From positions 1,984,001 through 2,048,000 of the forward strand of contig OZ242297.1 in assembly GCA_965207755.1 (NCBI GenBank): a stretch of DNA of 64,000 bases. Direction: 5' to 3'. The translations under genes were made by a program, and so were the position numbers. Source of the stretch: Aldehydirespirator sp028819505. Lineage in GTDB: Bacteria; Actinomycetota; Acidimicrobiia; Acidimicrobiales; Aldehydirespiratoraceae. Of the stretch, positions 34,974 through 43,046 are shown in pieces. A model generated the notes under the pieces. That model saw only the letters and a list, made by a program, of their open reading frames with translations. It ran no database searches and was not told the origin of the DNA. Every line of letters begins with the position of its first letter. Position 1 is the stretch's first letter.

Positions 34974-35686
34974 ACCCGCGCCTTCCCGATCCCAGTTCGC
35001 CCCGCCCGCTCGACAGGGCGCTCAGCCTGCCGGTCCTCGAGACGGTCTACCGGATCGCCTCGCTAGATCTCAGCATCGAGGAGCGGTCGGCGCAACTGAC
35101 GGTCGCCCTGCGGGAGCACACGACCGACGCCGACGCCAAGGCAGGCCTCAAGTGGGCGGTGTCGCGCATCTGGATCAATCCACCACCGCCTGCGGCGACG
35201 TTGACCCGCTGGGCCATCGACCACCCCGAGCACTTCCCGGACCGCCGTGTCATGCACACAGGCGCGTTGCTGGCGACGGTCCCGTTCGTGGGAAGCGTCC
35301 TGGGTCAACTCGGCCGCTCCTTCGCCCTCGACGAGACCCTCGCCGTCCCCGACCTTCGACGACGCCTCGTGGCCCGCTGGAGCGAAACCTCCACAGTCCA
35401 CGCGGCTGTTGGCAAGACCGTCACGAGCCTCCGCCGGCTAGGCATAGTCGATGGAGGCGGGCACCAACCCGTTACCCGTAGCCCCCGCCTCAACGTCAGC
35501 CCTCTCGCCACAGCATGGCTAGTACACGCCGTCATCCTCTGCCGACAGGCCAGTTCGATAGATGTCCGTGACGCCGCCGCAGCCCCAGAACTCTTCTGGG
35601 CCGACGAGACCACCCCCGACGCCGATTACCCCTACCTAGAACTCCACACCGAAGCCCTAAACCGCCGAGTCTGGGCACCCGTCTAG
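34970..35686 (+). CDS. brxA: BREX type 3 BrxA-like protein
   Basis: 238 residues, last gene of the BREX run. A central block FVGSVLGQLGRSFALDETLA, RRRLVARWSETSTVHAAVGK and TVTSLRRLGIVDGGG resembles the helical core of BrxA (DUF1819-like), where a short winged-helix region contacts DNA. The identification rests on gene order and this block, not on a firm signature. The stop codon overlaps the rloB stop on the other strand inside the palindrome CTAG, so the two defence units meet tail to tail without spacer. Confidence 0.6.
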   Translation: MNPRLPDPSSPRPLDRALSLPVLETVYRIASLDLSIEERSAQLTVALREHTTDADAKAGLKWAVSRIWINPPPPAATLTRWAIDHPEHFPDRRVMHTGALLATVPFVGSVLGQLGRSFALDETLAVPDLRRRLVARWSETSTVHAAVGKTVTSLRRLGIVDGGGHQPVTRSPRLNVSPLATAWLVHAVILCRQASSIDVRDAAAAPELFWADETTPDADYPYLELHTEALNRRVWAPV

Positions 35687-36318
35687 TCATCTCGGTCTTC
35701 GTCGGGATCTACGGCTTCCAGAAGGCGATACACGGCCGAAGACGGGTTGTCGTTGGGAAGTTCTCGGCCCGCGCTTTCGTGCAGCGCAGCGAGTCGCCTG
35801 GCCCGGGCTATGGCCTGCTGTCGCCTCGGCATGTAGGACGCGCCGTCGACACGCTTGCCCTGTGACTTGTCGTGTTCATTGAGCAGACCTCGGCAAGTCT
35901 CGTTGTCGATCCATCTCTCGTGCTCGGCGTGGTGGAGCACCAGCCACAACTCGAAGCAGGGGTTGGAGATTGCCACGCTGATGCCGTTGTCGCGAGCCAT
36001 CTGGACCGCTTCGTGCAGCCGCACATGCTGTGTCGGCGCTTCCACATCGAACACACACCAGTACTCGGTGGCCCCGGTCGCCTGACCGCGCTCGCTGCGC
36101 TTCACAGCCCTGGCTTCCTCTACAAGCCTGCGTGGCTCGTATCCCATTCCACGAATGTCCAGTGTCGCTACCCTGCGAACCTCTGGTAGGGAGGCGAACG
36201 CCTTCAGATACAGCGGTTCGGTCAGCTCGCCCTCGCAGAAGATAACGAAGCGGGGCAGCTCGTTGCGCCGCGGCGCGCGCCGGCGCAACGGCTTGTCGCG
36301 CCGTCGGTGCTGCGGCAT
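35683..36318 (-). CDS. rloB: RloB-like protein (abortive infection, TOPRIM-type)
   Basis: 211 residues from ATG 36318, two bases after the rloA stop. RloB marks: PRFVIFCEGELTEPLYLKAF with the TOPRIM glutamate, EYWCVFDVEAPTQH with the acidic pair, and ISNPCFELWLVLHHAEHERW. RloB family proteins act with an AAA ATPase (RloA/AbiLi) in abortive phage defence; AbiLii is a member. A basic N-terminus (HRRRDKPLRRRAPRR) may bind nucleic acid. It forms a two-gene operon with rloA and converges on the BREX operon. Confidence 0.85.
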   Translation of the reverse strand: MPQHRRRDKPLRRRAPRRNELPRFVIFCEGELTEPLYLKAFASLPEVRRVATLDIRGMGYEPRRLVEEARAVKRSERGQATGATEYWCVFDVEAPTQHVRLHEAVQMARDNGISVAISNPCFELWLVLHHAEHERWIDNETCRGLLNEHDKSQGKRVDGASYMPRRQQAIARARRLAALHESAGRELPNDNPSSAVYRLLEAVDPDEDRDD

Positions 36319-36320
36319 GC

Positions 36321-37619
36321 TTACTTGCCGGGCGGGGAGGCCAGCGCTTCGCGCACGAGGTACTGGTCGACAATCGGGATTCCTCCGAAGCGTCCTTGTA
36401 GGTAGCCGCGTTCGAGATTCGTCGAGCGCCGGACACTGGTGCCGCGAAAGTCCGACAGCGGGGTCAGGTCGGTGCTGCCGTCGCCTCGCTTGGAGGTGAG
36501 CCACACTTCATCGCGGTTCAATTGGCCGAGCAGACTCGTGTCGTGGGTCGTGAAGATGAGCTGGGCGCAGTGGCGGTTGGTCGCGGGATCCTGGAACATC
36601 TCCACGAGCTGACCTGAAATGACAGGGTGAAGACTGGCGTCGAGTTCATCGACCACGATCACGCCGCCGTCCTCCAACACGGCAAGCAACTCCGGGAGAA
36701 GGCCAAGCCAGGTAAGCGTGCCGTCGGACTCGTCGCCAAGCTCCATAGGGCGTTGGTCGCCAGCAATGTCATGCAGAAGCCTCAGACTGCGGCCGCCGCG
36801 GCCTGAGCCCGCCGCGGCATCGACGACCTCCACACCGCTGACCCCGAGATCCGCGAATGTGAGCATCGCTAGGGCGAGTTCGCGGTGCCGCTCGCGCCGC
36901 TCACGCGCGGACGCATCGCCTCCGTTCTGGAGGTGGGACGGCGCCTCGTCGAACACGTCGATCAGGAAGTCGTCCCAGCCGCGGCGCGCCCAACGGGGTC
37001 CGGGTCGGTAGATCCGAGACTCCTTGGGGATCAGTCCGCGAGGCCAATAGTCGGCGAAGCAAATGTTGCGGATCCACCGGGCTACCGCGTCTATCTCCTC
37101 GGTCAGGCGGCTGGCCGCAGACAGAACCAACGTCGTCGGGGTGATCAGTTCGCGCCCGCCACCGGTGAAGCGCGAACCGCGCCTGAAGGAAAGCTTGTCG
37201 CCCTCGCGTTCGAACAACGTGCGGCGGCGGCGGTTCGGATAGCTGTAGAGCGCCTCGAGGACGACCCTGGATTCCTCTACCTCCAAGTCGTAGCTGTAGC
37301 GCACGCCGCCGACGACCATTTCGACCCCGAACTGCGACGGCTGAGGGTGCCCGGACGCGAAGCTGAAGGGGTCACATGGGATGCTGTCCTCCCAGGCGCG
37401 CAACGACACTGCCGCGGCATGCGACAGCCACGCGAGCGCGTCGATGAGGTTGGTCTTGCCCGACCCGTTGGCCCCGTAGATGCCGGCAACGGTCAATGCC
37501 TTCTCCTCAAGCCCCTCAAGCTGACGCGCCGCGACACGGTCTTTGTCAATCGCGAGCATCGACAACTCGACCGGCTCACGAATCGAACGGTGGTTGCTGA
37601 CTTCGAACCTAAGCAGCAT
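36321..37619 (-). CDS. rloA: RloA-like AAA ATPase (OLD/AbiLi type)
   Basis: 432 residues. The start MLLRFEVSNHRSIREPVELS is typical of AAA_21/AAA_15 ATPases. Walker A is GIYGANGSGKTNLIDAL (about residues 46-62), Walker B VIVVDELDASLHPVIS, followed by the H-loop IFTTHDTSLLGQ. No TOPRIM domain follows, so the nuclease-like function sits in RloB. RloAB/AbiL pairs abort infection. It has a good AAGGAGG ribosome-binding site and an unusually clear promoter upstream (37649-37677). Confidence 0.87.
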   Translation of the reverse strand: MLLRFEVSNHRSIREPVELSMLAIDKDRVAARQLEGLEEKALTVAGIYGANGSGKTNLIDALAWLSHAAAVSLRAWEDSIPCDPFSFASGHPQPSQFGVEMVVGGVRYSYDLEVEESRVVLEALYSYPNRRRRTLFEREGDKLSFRRGSRFTGGGRELITPTTLVLSAASRLTEEIDAVARWIRNICFADYWPRGLIPKESRIYRPGPRWARRGWDDFLIDVFDEAPSHLQNGGDASARERRERHRELALAMLTFADLGVSGVEVVDAAAGSGRGGRSLRLLHDIAGDQRPMELGDESDGTLTWLGLLPELLAVLEDGGVIVVDELDASLHPVISGQLVEMFQDPATNRHCAQLIFTTHDTSLLGQLNRDEVWLTSKRGDGSTDLTPLSDFRGTSVRRSTNLERGYLQGRFGGIPIVDQYLVREALASPPGK

Positions 37620-37648
37620 GGCTCCTCCTTGCAGAGAGCTTGCAAGTA

Positions 37649-37677
37649 AGTATAGCCGTGTGTTGCGCTTCTGCGAA
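37649..37677 (-). promoter_or_regulatory. Promoter of rloAB with palindrome
   Basis: Minus strand: TTCGCA at 37677-37672, 17-bp spacer, TATACT at 37654-37649. The palindrome CTTGCAAG (37639-37650 region) abuts the -10 box and could be an operator. The segment is clearly more A+T-rich than the genome around it. Confidence 0.5.
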
Positions 37678-37771
37678 AATAGGCTTCAAACCGTCAAATC
37701 GAGCCGGGCATCCAGAGTCAGCGGGCGCGAGACGACGCCAGCGGAGGGGGCTGTTCGGCCACCCGGTGGGG

Positions 37772-39613
37772 TCAGCCGACGCTGCCCTCCATCTGGAGCT
37801 CGATCAGGCGGCTCCACTCCACCGCGTACTCCATGGGCAGGGTGCGGGTGACCGGCTCGATGAAGCCGTTGACGATCAGGCCCATGGCCTGCTCCTCGGT
37901 GAGGCCCCGGCTTTGGAGGTAGAAGAGCTGGTCGTCGGCCACCTTCGACACGGTGGCCTCATGGCCGATCACCGCGTCGCCCGAGCCGACCTCCATGTAG
38001 GGGTAGGTGTCCGACACCGAGTCCTCGTCGAGGATCAGGGCGTCGCACTGGACGTGGCTCTTGCATCCGTGGGCGTCGTCCTCGACCCGCACCAGCCCCC
38101 GGTACGAGGTGCGCCCGCCGCCCGAGGAGATCGACTTGGACACGATCTTGGAGGTCGTCTCGGGCGCGGCGTGGGTCATCTTGGCCCCGGTGTCCTGGTG
38201 CTGGCCCGGGCCGCCGTAGGCCACCGACAGCACCTCGCCCGACGCCTTGGGCCCGACCATCACCACCGCCGGGTACTTCATGGTGAGCTTCGAGTTGTGG
38301 ACGATAAAGCCCTCGGACACGAAGTTGCCGGTGCCCTCCACCTCGATGTCCCAGGTGGGAACTGTCTCGGTGTCGGCGCTCACATCGACATCGCACACCT
38401 CCAACCCGGCAGCGAAGTCGATCCGTAGGTGGTCGTCGACATTGGCGCTCGACACAGGGACGATTGCCTTGTGAAGACGATCGGCCCGCACATATCCCAG
38501 GCCGCCGTGGACGTAGGAGTAGAACGGGTGGTTATCGGTCACTCGAAGCCGTCGCGAGCCCTGCCGCACGTCTCGGACCGGCTGTTCGCCGGAGTAGCGC
38601 TTGGCCGTGACCCGGCGCCAGCACAGCGAACCGGCGGCCTCGTCGTAGGACAGCACCTCGTCGCCGGGCATCACCAGCTCGATCGGCTTGGTGCCGCCCG
38701 GAGTGGTCACCCGCGAGCCCTCGGCCAGGCAGCCGATGTTGCCGTCGATCCACTCCATGTGGCCCTCGGCCTCGACCCGGGCCCGCTTGGTGACCAGGTT
38801 GTAGACGTTGTCGGACCAGTTCTGGATGGTGGTGTAGGTCACCCGGGCCGAGCGCCCGACCACGATCTCCACCACCGCCGAGTGCAGCGAGTCGGTGGAG
38901 TAGGTGGGCGCCGAGCAGCCCTCGATGTAGTGGACCTTGGAGCCCTCGTCGGCGATGATCAGCGTCCGCTCGAACTGGCCCATGTTCTCGGCGTTGATGC
39001 GGAAGTAGGCCTGCAGCGGCGCCTCCACCTCCACGCCGGGCGGCACGTAGATGAACGACCCGCCGGACCACACCGCCGAGTTGAGCGCCGAGAACTTGTT
39101 GTCGTTGGGCGGGATCACCATACCGAAATACCGCTTGACCAGCTGCGGGTACTCCCGCAGGGCGGTGTCCATGTCGCAGAACAGCACGCCCTGGGCCTCG
39201 AGGTCCTCACGGTTGCGGTGGTAGACGACCTCGCTCTCGTACTGGGCGGTCACCCCGGCCAGGTACTTGCGCTCGGCCTCGGGGATGCCGAGGCGCTCGT
39301 AGGTGTTCTTGATCGACTCCGGGACCATGTCCCAGTCGTTGGCGAGTGTGTCGGTGGGCTTGATGTAGTAGTAGATGTCGTCGAAGTTGATGCCGGTGGT
39401 GTCGCCGCCCCAGGTCGGCCGGGGCCGGCGCTCGAAGCGGCGGTGCGACTTGAGGCGGAAGTCGAGCATCCACTGGGGCTCGCCCTTGAGCCACGACATC
39501 TCAGAGATGATGTCGTCGTTGAGGCCCTTCTTGGGCTTGAAGACGTAGTCCTCCTCGTCGCTCCAGCCGAGCTGGTAGCGGCTGAGGTCGACACCGATGT
39601 CGGCGGTGGTCAT
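37772..39613 (-). CDS. sufB: Fe-S cluster scaffold protein SufB with an in-frame mini-intein
   Basis: Precursor of 613 residues; mature SufB would be 467. Start ATG 39613 has a GGGAG box 7 nt upstream. SufB blocks: RRPRPTWGGDTTGINFDDIY, KRYFGMVIPPNDNKFSALNS, YIEGCSAPTYSTDSLHSAVV, VQCDALILDEDSVSDTYPYM and LQSRGLTEEQAMGLIVNGF. The intein starts at C295 after IDGNIG and ends in VHN before SKLTMKYP. SufB with SufC and SufD builds clusters, so splicing is needed for an essential function. It is the same strand as sufD but 22 kb from it, and it probably starts what was once sufB-sufD-Rieske-sufC. Confidence 0.95.
   Translation of the reverse strand: MTTADIGVDLSRYQLGWSDEEDYVFKPKKGLNDDIISEMSWLKGEPQWMLDFRLKSHRRFERRPRPTWGGDTTGINFDDIYYYIKPTDTLANDWDMVPESIKNTYERLGIPEAERKYLAGVTAQYESEVVYHRNREDLEAQGVLFCDMDTALREYPQLVKRYFGMVIPPNDNKFSALNSAVWSGGSFIYVPPGVEVEAPLQAYFRINAENMGQFERTLIIADEGSKVHYIEGCSAPTYSTDSLHSAVVEIVVGRSARVTYTTIQNWSDNVYNLVTKRARVEAEGHMEWIDGNIGCLAEGSRVTTPGGTKPIELVMPGDEVLSYDEAAGSLCWRRVTAKRYSGEQPVRDVRQGSRRLRVTDNHPFYSYVHGGLGYVRADRLHKAIVPVSSANVDDHLRIDFAAGLEVCDVDVSADTETVPTWDIEVEGTGNFVSEGFIVHNSKLTMKYPAVVMVGPKASGEVLSVAYGGPGQHQDTGAKMTHAAPETTSKIVSKSISSGGGRTSYRGLVRVEDDAHGCKSHVQCDALILDEDSVSDTYPYMEVGSGDAVIGHEATVSKVADDQLFYLQSRGLTEEQAMGLIVNGFIEPVTRTLPMEYAVEWSRLIELQMEGSVG
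38294..38731 (-). other. SufB mini-intein, 146 residues, no homing endonuclease
   Basis: Inserted in the conserved SufB site between GNIG and SKLTMKYP, with serine as the +1 residue. Block A is CLAEGSRVTTPGG with the splicing cysteine, block B LRVTDNHPFYSY with the T-x-x-H motif, block F TWDIEVEGTGNFVSEGF and block G IVHN with the terminal histidine-asparagine. The short middle (about 45 residues) has no LAGLIDADG endonuclease, so it is a minimal splicing unit that cannot home on its own. All splicing residues are intact. Confidence 0.92.
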
Positions 39614-39713
39614 GGCATCTCCCGGCGGGTGGCTGCTTGCGCCCACCCTATCGCGGGGCCCCGACAGCCGGACCGTCTCCCGCTCCCGCTGAAACCCCGC
39701 GGAACGTTCACGG

Positions 39714-40232
39714 TCAGTCGATGCGGCGCTGCTCGGTGCGGTAGAGGCGGCCCCGTTCGGCGTAGACCTCGGCGTTCTGCCGGTTGTGGCCGGGCTCGAC
39801 CGCGTTCTCGCGGATCCGGGCCGGCGTTCCCAGCGCCATGGCGCCGGGGGGCACCACCGTCCCGCCGGTCACGGTCGCGTTGGCGCCCACCAGGGCGTGG
39901 GGACCGATCCGGGCGTCGTGAATCACCACCGCCCCCACGCCGATGAGCGAGTCGTCATGCACGGTGCAGCCCTCCAGGTGGGCCTGATGGCCGATGGTGC
40001 AGTCATCGCCGACGATCGTGGGGTGCGAGGGCGTGCAGTGGATCACCGCATTGTCCTGAACGTTGCTGCGGGCACCTATGCGGATCACGCCGTCGTCGCC
40101 GCGCAGCACAGCGTAGGGCCACACCGAGGCCTCCGGGCCCAGTTCGACGTTGCCGATCACCACCGCCAGCGGGTGGACATACGCGGTGGGGTCGATGCGC
40201 GGCTCGCTGTCACCGAGCGCGTATATCGCCAT
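39714..40232 (-). CDS. Gamma-carbonic anhydrase-like hexapeptide-repeat protein
   Basis: 172 residues, left-handed beta-helix with isoleucine/valine-led hexapeptides (IGNVELGPEASVWPYAVLRG, VGDDCTIGHQAHLEGCTVHD). The three zinc-type histidines are H65, H82 and H85 in NAVIHC and IGHQAH. Family members (YrdA/PaaY/CaiE type) include carbonic anhydrases and thioesterases; the catalytic side chains of Cam are not all present, so activity is uncertain. A GGAGG box lies 5 nt before the ATG. It lies 100 bp upstream of sufB on the same strand. Confidence 0.87.
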   Translation of the reverse strand: MAIYALGDSEPRIDPTAYVHPLAVVIGNVELGPEASVWPYAVLRGDDGVIRIGARSNVQDNAVIHCTPSHPTIVGDDCTIGHQAHLEGCTVHDDSLIGVGAVVIHDARIGPHALVGANATVTGGTVVPPGAMALGTPARIRENAVEPGHNRQNAEVYAERGRLYRTEQRRID

Positions 40233-40253
40233 CTACACCTCCAAGCCACCCAC

Positions 40254-40300
40254 GAACTGGCAGCAGAATGCACGCATACCGTGCAAAACGCTGCCAATTC
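40254..40300 (+). repeat. Dispersed intergenic palindromic repeat, family A, copy 3
   Basis: 47 nt, the best-formed copy: outer arms AACTGGCAGC/GCTGCCAATT, inner arms TGCACG/CGTGCA around a CATAC loop. It begins 21 bp upstream of the carbonic-anhydrase-like start and is followed 23 bp later by copy 4. Confidence 0.88.
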
Positions 40301-40323
40301 GCCTGTCGCTGCCGTGCCGCTGC

Positions 40324-40370
40324 GGAATTGGCAGCACAATGCGCGGATGGCGTGCAGAACGCTGCCGACT
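40324..40370 (+). repeat. Dispersed intergenic palindromic repeat, family A, copy 4
   Basis: 47 nt, same orientation as copy 3 but diverged in the loop (GCGCGGATGGCGTGC). Outer arms AATTGGCAGC and GCTGCCGACT still pair mostly. The two copies fill the gap between the carbonic-anhydrase-like and flavin reductase genes. Confidence 0.8.
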
Positions 40371-40390
40371 CCCGGGAGGGCCGGAAGGCG

Positions 40391-40912
40391 TCACAGCCCC
40401 GCGACCCGGCCGTAGCCGCCCTTGAGGAAGACGAGCGGCCCGCGCTCGCCGGCGCCGGCGGAGGGCTCGGCGGTGCCGAGGGCCACCACCCGGCCCACCA
40501 CGATGTCGTGGTCTCCGGCGGGATGGACTGCCTCGACGCGGCAGTCGATCCAGGCCAGACAGCCCTCGATCACCGGCGCGCCGGTGGCCTCCACCCGGGT
40601 GCGCAGGCCGTCGAAGCGGTCATCGACCTTGCTGGCGAACGTGGTGGACACGCCGGACTGGCCGTCGCCGAGGACGTTCACGCAGAAACTGCCCACGTCG
40701 CGCATCCGGACCCACGAATCCGAGTCGTGGCCGGGGCAGAACGACACTAGGGGCGGGTCCAGCGAGACGCTGGTGAACGACCCGATGGTCATGCCCTCGG
40801 GACCGCCCGGACAGGCCGCGGTCACGACGGTCACGCCCGTGGGGTAGTGGCCCAGAACCCGGCGGAACTCCTGACCGTCGATCGGTTCGTTGCCGCCGCT
40901 GACGCTCCCCAT
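40391..40912 (-). CDS. Flavin reductase-like protein (HpaC/DIM6 family)
   Basis: 173 residues from ATG 40912 (an in-frame ATG lies 11 codons upstream). The FMN-binding split-barrel pattern is visible: FRRVLGHYPTGVTVVTA, then MTIGSFTSVSLDPPLVSFCP and SWVRMRDVGSFCVNVL. AGDHDIVVGRVVALG near the end is also typical. These proteins supply reduced flavin to two-component monooxygenases, or reduce flavins generally. No oxygenase partner lies next to it. It is divergent from the UGSC operon with 31 bp between the starts. Confidence 0.87.
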   Translation of the reverse strand: MGSVSGGNEPIDGQEFRRVLGHYPTGVTVVTAACPGGPEGMTIGSFTSVSLDPPLVSFCPGHDSDSWVRMRDVGSFCVNVLGDGQSGVSTTFASKVDDRFDGLRTRVEATGAPVIEGCLAWIDCRVEAVHPAGDHDIVVGRVVALGTAEPSAGAGERGPLVFLKGGYGRVAGL

Positions 40913-40943
40913 CGCATCGCGAGGGTAACAGTGGCACAATCGC

Positions 40944-42401
40944 ATGATGAGTTCCGACCTCCCCTCGGCGCCGCCCCTCCCCGACGGGCTGGTGGCGGTG
41001 GTCAAGCGCGACTGCCCGACCTGCGAGTTGGTGGCGCCGGTGCTCAGCGACTTGCACGACCGGGCCGGCCTGACCGTGATCACCCAGGACGACCCGCACT
41101 TCCCCGTCGATGCCGACTGGGTCCGCCACGACGACGACCTCGCCATTTCCTGGCATCACGACATCGAGGTGGTGCCGACGCTGCTGCGGGTGGTCGAAGG
41201 CTCGGAGGACCGGCGCACCGTCGGCTGGTCGCGGTCCGAGTGGGAGCAGTTCACGGACCTGGACGGCCTGGGCGACGGCCTGCCCGACTGGCGGCCGGGC
41301 TGCGGGTCGCTCAGTGTCGACCCCGCCCACACCGGCGAGCTGACGGTGCGGTTCTCGGCTTCGGGCCTGCGCAGCCGGCGGGTGGAGATGGCCGCCCTCG
41401 AGGACGAGTGGGAGTCGATGTGGGACCGAGGCTGGTCCGACGGGCTGCCGGTGGTTCCGCCGACCGAGGCGAGGGTGCTGCGGATGCTTGAGGGCACGAC
41501 CCGCGACCCGTCCGAGATCGTGGCCACCGTGCCGCCGGCGCTGGTGGACTGCAGCGTCGAGAAGGTGGCCGTCAACGCAGTGATGGCCGGCTGCGCACCC
41601 GAGCACCTGCCGGTGGTGATCGCCGCGCTGGAAGCGGCCTGCACCGACGAGTTCAACATGCACGGCGTGCTGGCCACCACCATGAGCGTCGGGCCGGTGC
41701 TGGTGGTGAACGGGCCGGTAGCCGGGCGCATCGGCATGAACAGCGGGATCAACGCACTGGGTCAGGGCAATCGGGCCAACTCGACCATCGGCCGCGCCCT
41801 GCAGCTGGTGGTGCGCAACATGGGCGGCGGGCGTCCCGGCGGCGTCGACCGGGCCACATTCGGCTCGCCGGCCAAGGTGGGCTTCTGCTTCGCCGAGGAC
41901 GAGTCCGGATCGCCGTGGACATCGCTGGCCGAGAGCCGCGGCTGGCGGGCGGACCATTCCACGGTCACCGTGTTCGCGGGAGAGTCGCCCCGGATATTCG
42001 CCGATGAGAGATCCCGCAGCCCCGAGTCGCTTACCAGGCACCTGGCTCAGGCGCTGCAGGCCACGGTGTCGCCCCGGATGATGCTGGGCATGGACGCCAT
42101 GCTGGTGCTGTCGCCCGACCACATGGCCCGCTACGCCGACGCGGGCTGGAGCCGGGACCGGTTCATGGACGAACTCTCCGCGGAGCTGCTGTGCGACGCG
42201 GATGAGCTTCTCGCCGGTGTCAGGGGCGTCGCCGCGGGCCTGCCTCCGGCTGCGGCCGGCCGGCAGGTCCCCAAGTTCCGCCCCGGCGGGCTGCTGGTAG
42301 CCCACGCCGGCGGACCAGCCGGACTGTTCTCGGCAATCATCGGCGGCTGGGCCAACGGTCCGAGAGGAAGCGACCCGGTGACCCGCGAGATCACGCCGTG
42401 A
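40944..42401 (+). CDS. Thioredoxin-fold/large partner protein of the UGSC selenoprotein
   Basis: 485 residues. Residues 1-100 look thioredoxin-like, with a C24-P-T-C27 motif in VVKRDCPTCELVAP and a cis-proline-like IEVVPTLLRV. After a linker comes a domain of about 300 residues with GWSDGLPVVPPTEARVLRML, VAVNAVMAGCAPEHLPVV, VLVVNGPVAGRIGMNSG and ALGQGNRANSTIGRALQL. I know this larger domain as a neighbour of UGSC proteins, and its biochemical role is not known to me. It is followed after 42 bp by the UGSC gene, so the pair probably forms one redox system. Confidence 0.75.
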   Translation: MMSSDLPSAPPLPDGLVAVVKRDCPTCELVAPVLSDLHDRAGLTVITQDDPHFPVDADWVRHDDDLAISWHHDIEVVPTLLRVVEGSEDRRTVGWSRSEWEQFTDLDGLGDGLPDWRPGCGSLSVDPAHTGELTVRFSASGLRSRRVEMAALEDEWESMWDRGWSDGLPVVPPTEARVLRMLEGTTRDPSEIVATVPPALVDCSVEKVAVNAVMAGCAPEHLPVVIAALEAACTDEFNMHGVLATTMSVGPVLVVNGPVAGRIGMNSGINALGQGNRANSTIGRALQLVVRNMGGGRPGGVDRATFGSPAKVGFCFAEDESGSPWTSLAESRGWRADHSTVTVFAGESPRIFADERSRSPESLTRHLAQALQATVSPRMMLGMDAMLVLSPDHMARYADAGWSRDRFMDELSAELLCDADELLAGVRGVAAGLPPAAAGRQVPKFRPGGLLVAHAGGPAGLFSAIIGGWANGPRGSDPVTREITP

Positions 42402-42443
42402 CCCGCAAGACAGCTACTGTGACGAGTTCAAGGAGGCTCCAAG

Positions 42444-42962
42444 ATGACGACGGTTCTCGACCCCACCTCTGAGACGGCACCCGCGGCGCGGGAGCGGGCC
42501 AGGAGGCCCGAGTCGCTGGCCGGCCTGACCGTCGGCCTGCTCGACATATCCAAGCCCCGCGGCAACGTGTTCCTCGACCGCGTCTCGGAGCGGCTCACCG
42601 GACTCGGCGCGACCGTGAACCGCTACGCCAAGCCGGCCTTCAGCAAGCCGGCGCCGGTGGATCTGCGCCACGAGATCGCCACCGAGTGCGATGCAGTGAT
42701 CGAGGCCCTGGCCGATTGAGGCTCCTGCGTGTCGTGCAGTGTGCACGACGTGAGCGACCTCGAGCGCCGCGGCGTCCCCGGCGTCTTCGTGTCGACCGTC
42801 CATTTCGCCTCGGCGGTGGCGGCCCAGTCCGAGTCCCTGGGATTCGACGCGGCCGCGGTGCTCACCCGCCACCCGATCCAGGACCAGACCGACGACGAGA
42901 TGACCGCCATAGCCGACGCCGCCTTCGACGACCTGGTCAAGGCCCTAGTCGGCCCCGCGTAG
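42444..42962 (+). CDS. UGSC-family selenoprotein with in-frame TGA (Sec92)
   Basis: 172 residues if the TGA at 42717-42719 is read as selenocysteine; read as stop it leaves a 91-residue fragment. The reading frame stays the same on both sides: ...CDAVIEALAD-U-GSCVSCSVHDVSDLER..., which is exactly the U-G-S-C signature of this family. The downstream part, GVPGVFVSTVHFASAVAAQS and LTRHPIQDQTDDEMTAIADA, is the normal UGSC C-terminus. A perfect AAGGAGG box lies 7 nt before ATG 42444. A stable hairpin follows the TGA at the distance of a bacterial SECIS. Likely a thiol/selenol redox protein; the substrate is unknown. Confidence 0.85.
42728..42752 (+). promoter_or_regulatory. Candidate bacterial SECIS hairpin
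   Basis: Perfect 8-bp stem GTCGTGCA/TGCACGAC (42731-42738 with 42742-42749) closed by a GTG loop, extendable by three more pairs including wobbles. The loop lies 20 nt after the UGA, in the range for bacterial SECIS elements, and starts with G. Confidence 0.6.
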
Positions 42963-43019
42963 GTGCTCTCGACTCGCCGGAACGACCAGGGGGCGCAGCG
43001 AGATTTTATGGTGGCCTGG

Positions 43020-43046
43020 CTCGGCGCGGCCAAGGGCCGCGCCGAG
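43020..43046 (+). terminator. Strong GC-rich hairpin after the UGSC gene
   Basis: Perfect 12-bp stem CTCGGCGCGGCC/GGCCGCGCCGAG with an AAG loop, 57 nt after the UGSC stop. There is no T run, as is usual for GC-rich actinobacteria. The rest of the gap (42963-43184) holds nothing else that I can see. Confidence 0.5.

Noticed and set aside
24586..35686. DISARM or BREX type 1/2 system
   Set aside because: pglZ is present and the order is brxF-brxC-pglXI-brxHII-pglZ-brxA, as in BREX type 3. No DUF1998, PLD, lon-like brxL or pglW gene is seen.
22700..37700. Integrase, tRNA or attachment sites bounding the defence island
   Set aside because: No recombinase gene, tRNA gene or matching direct repeats were seen at the island edges. 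The means of insertion stays unknown.
42444..42719. Short 91-residue ORF ending at TGA 42719, or a nonsense pseudogene
   Set aside because: The TGA falls exactly on the U of the UGSC motif, the frame continues with family sequence, and a SECIS-like hairpin follows.
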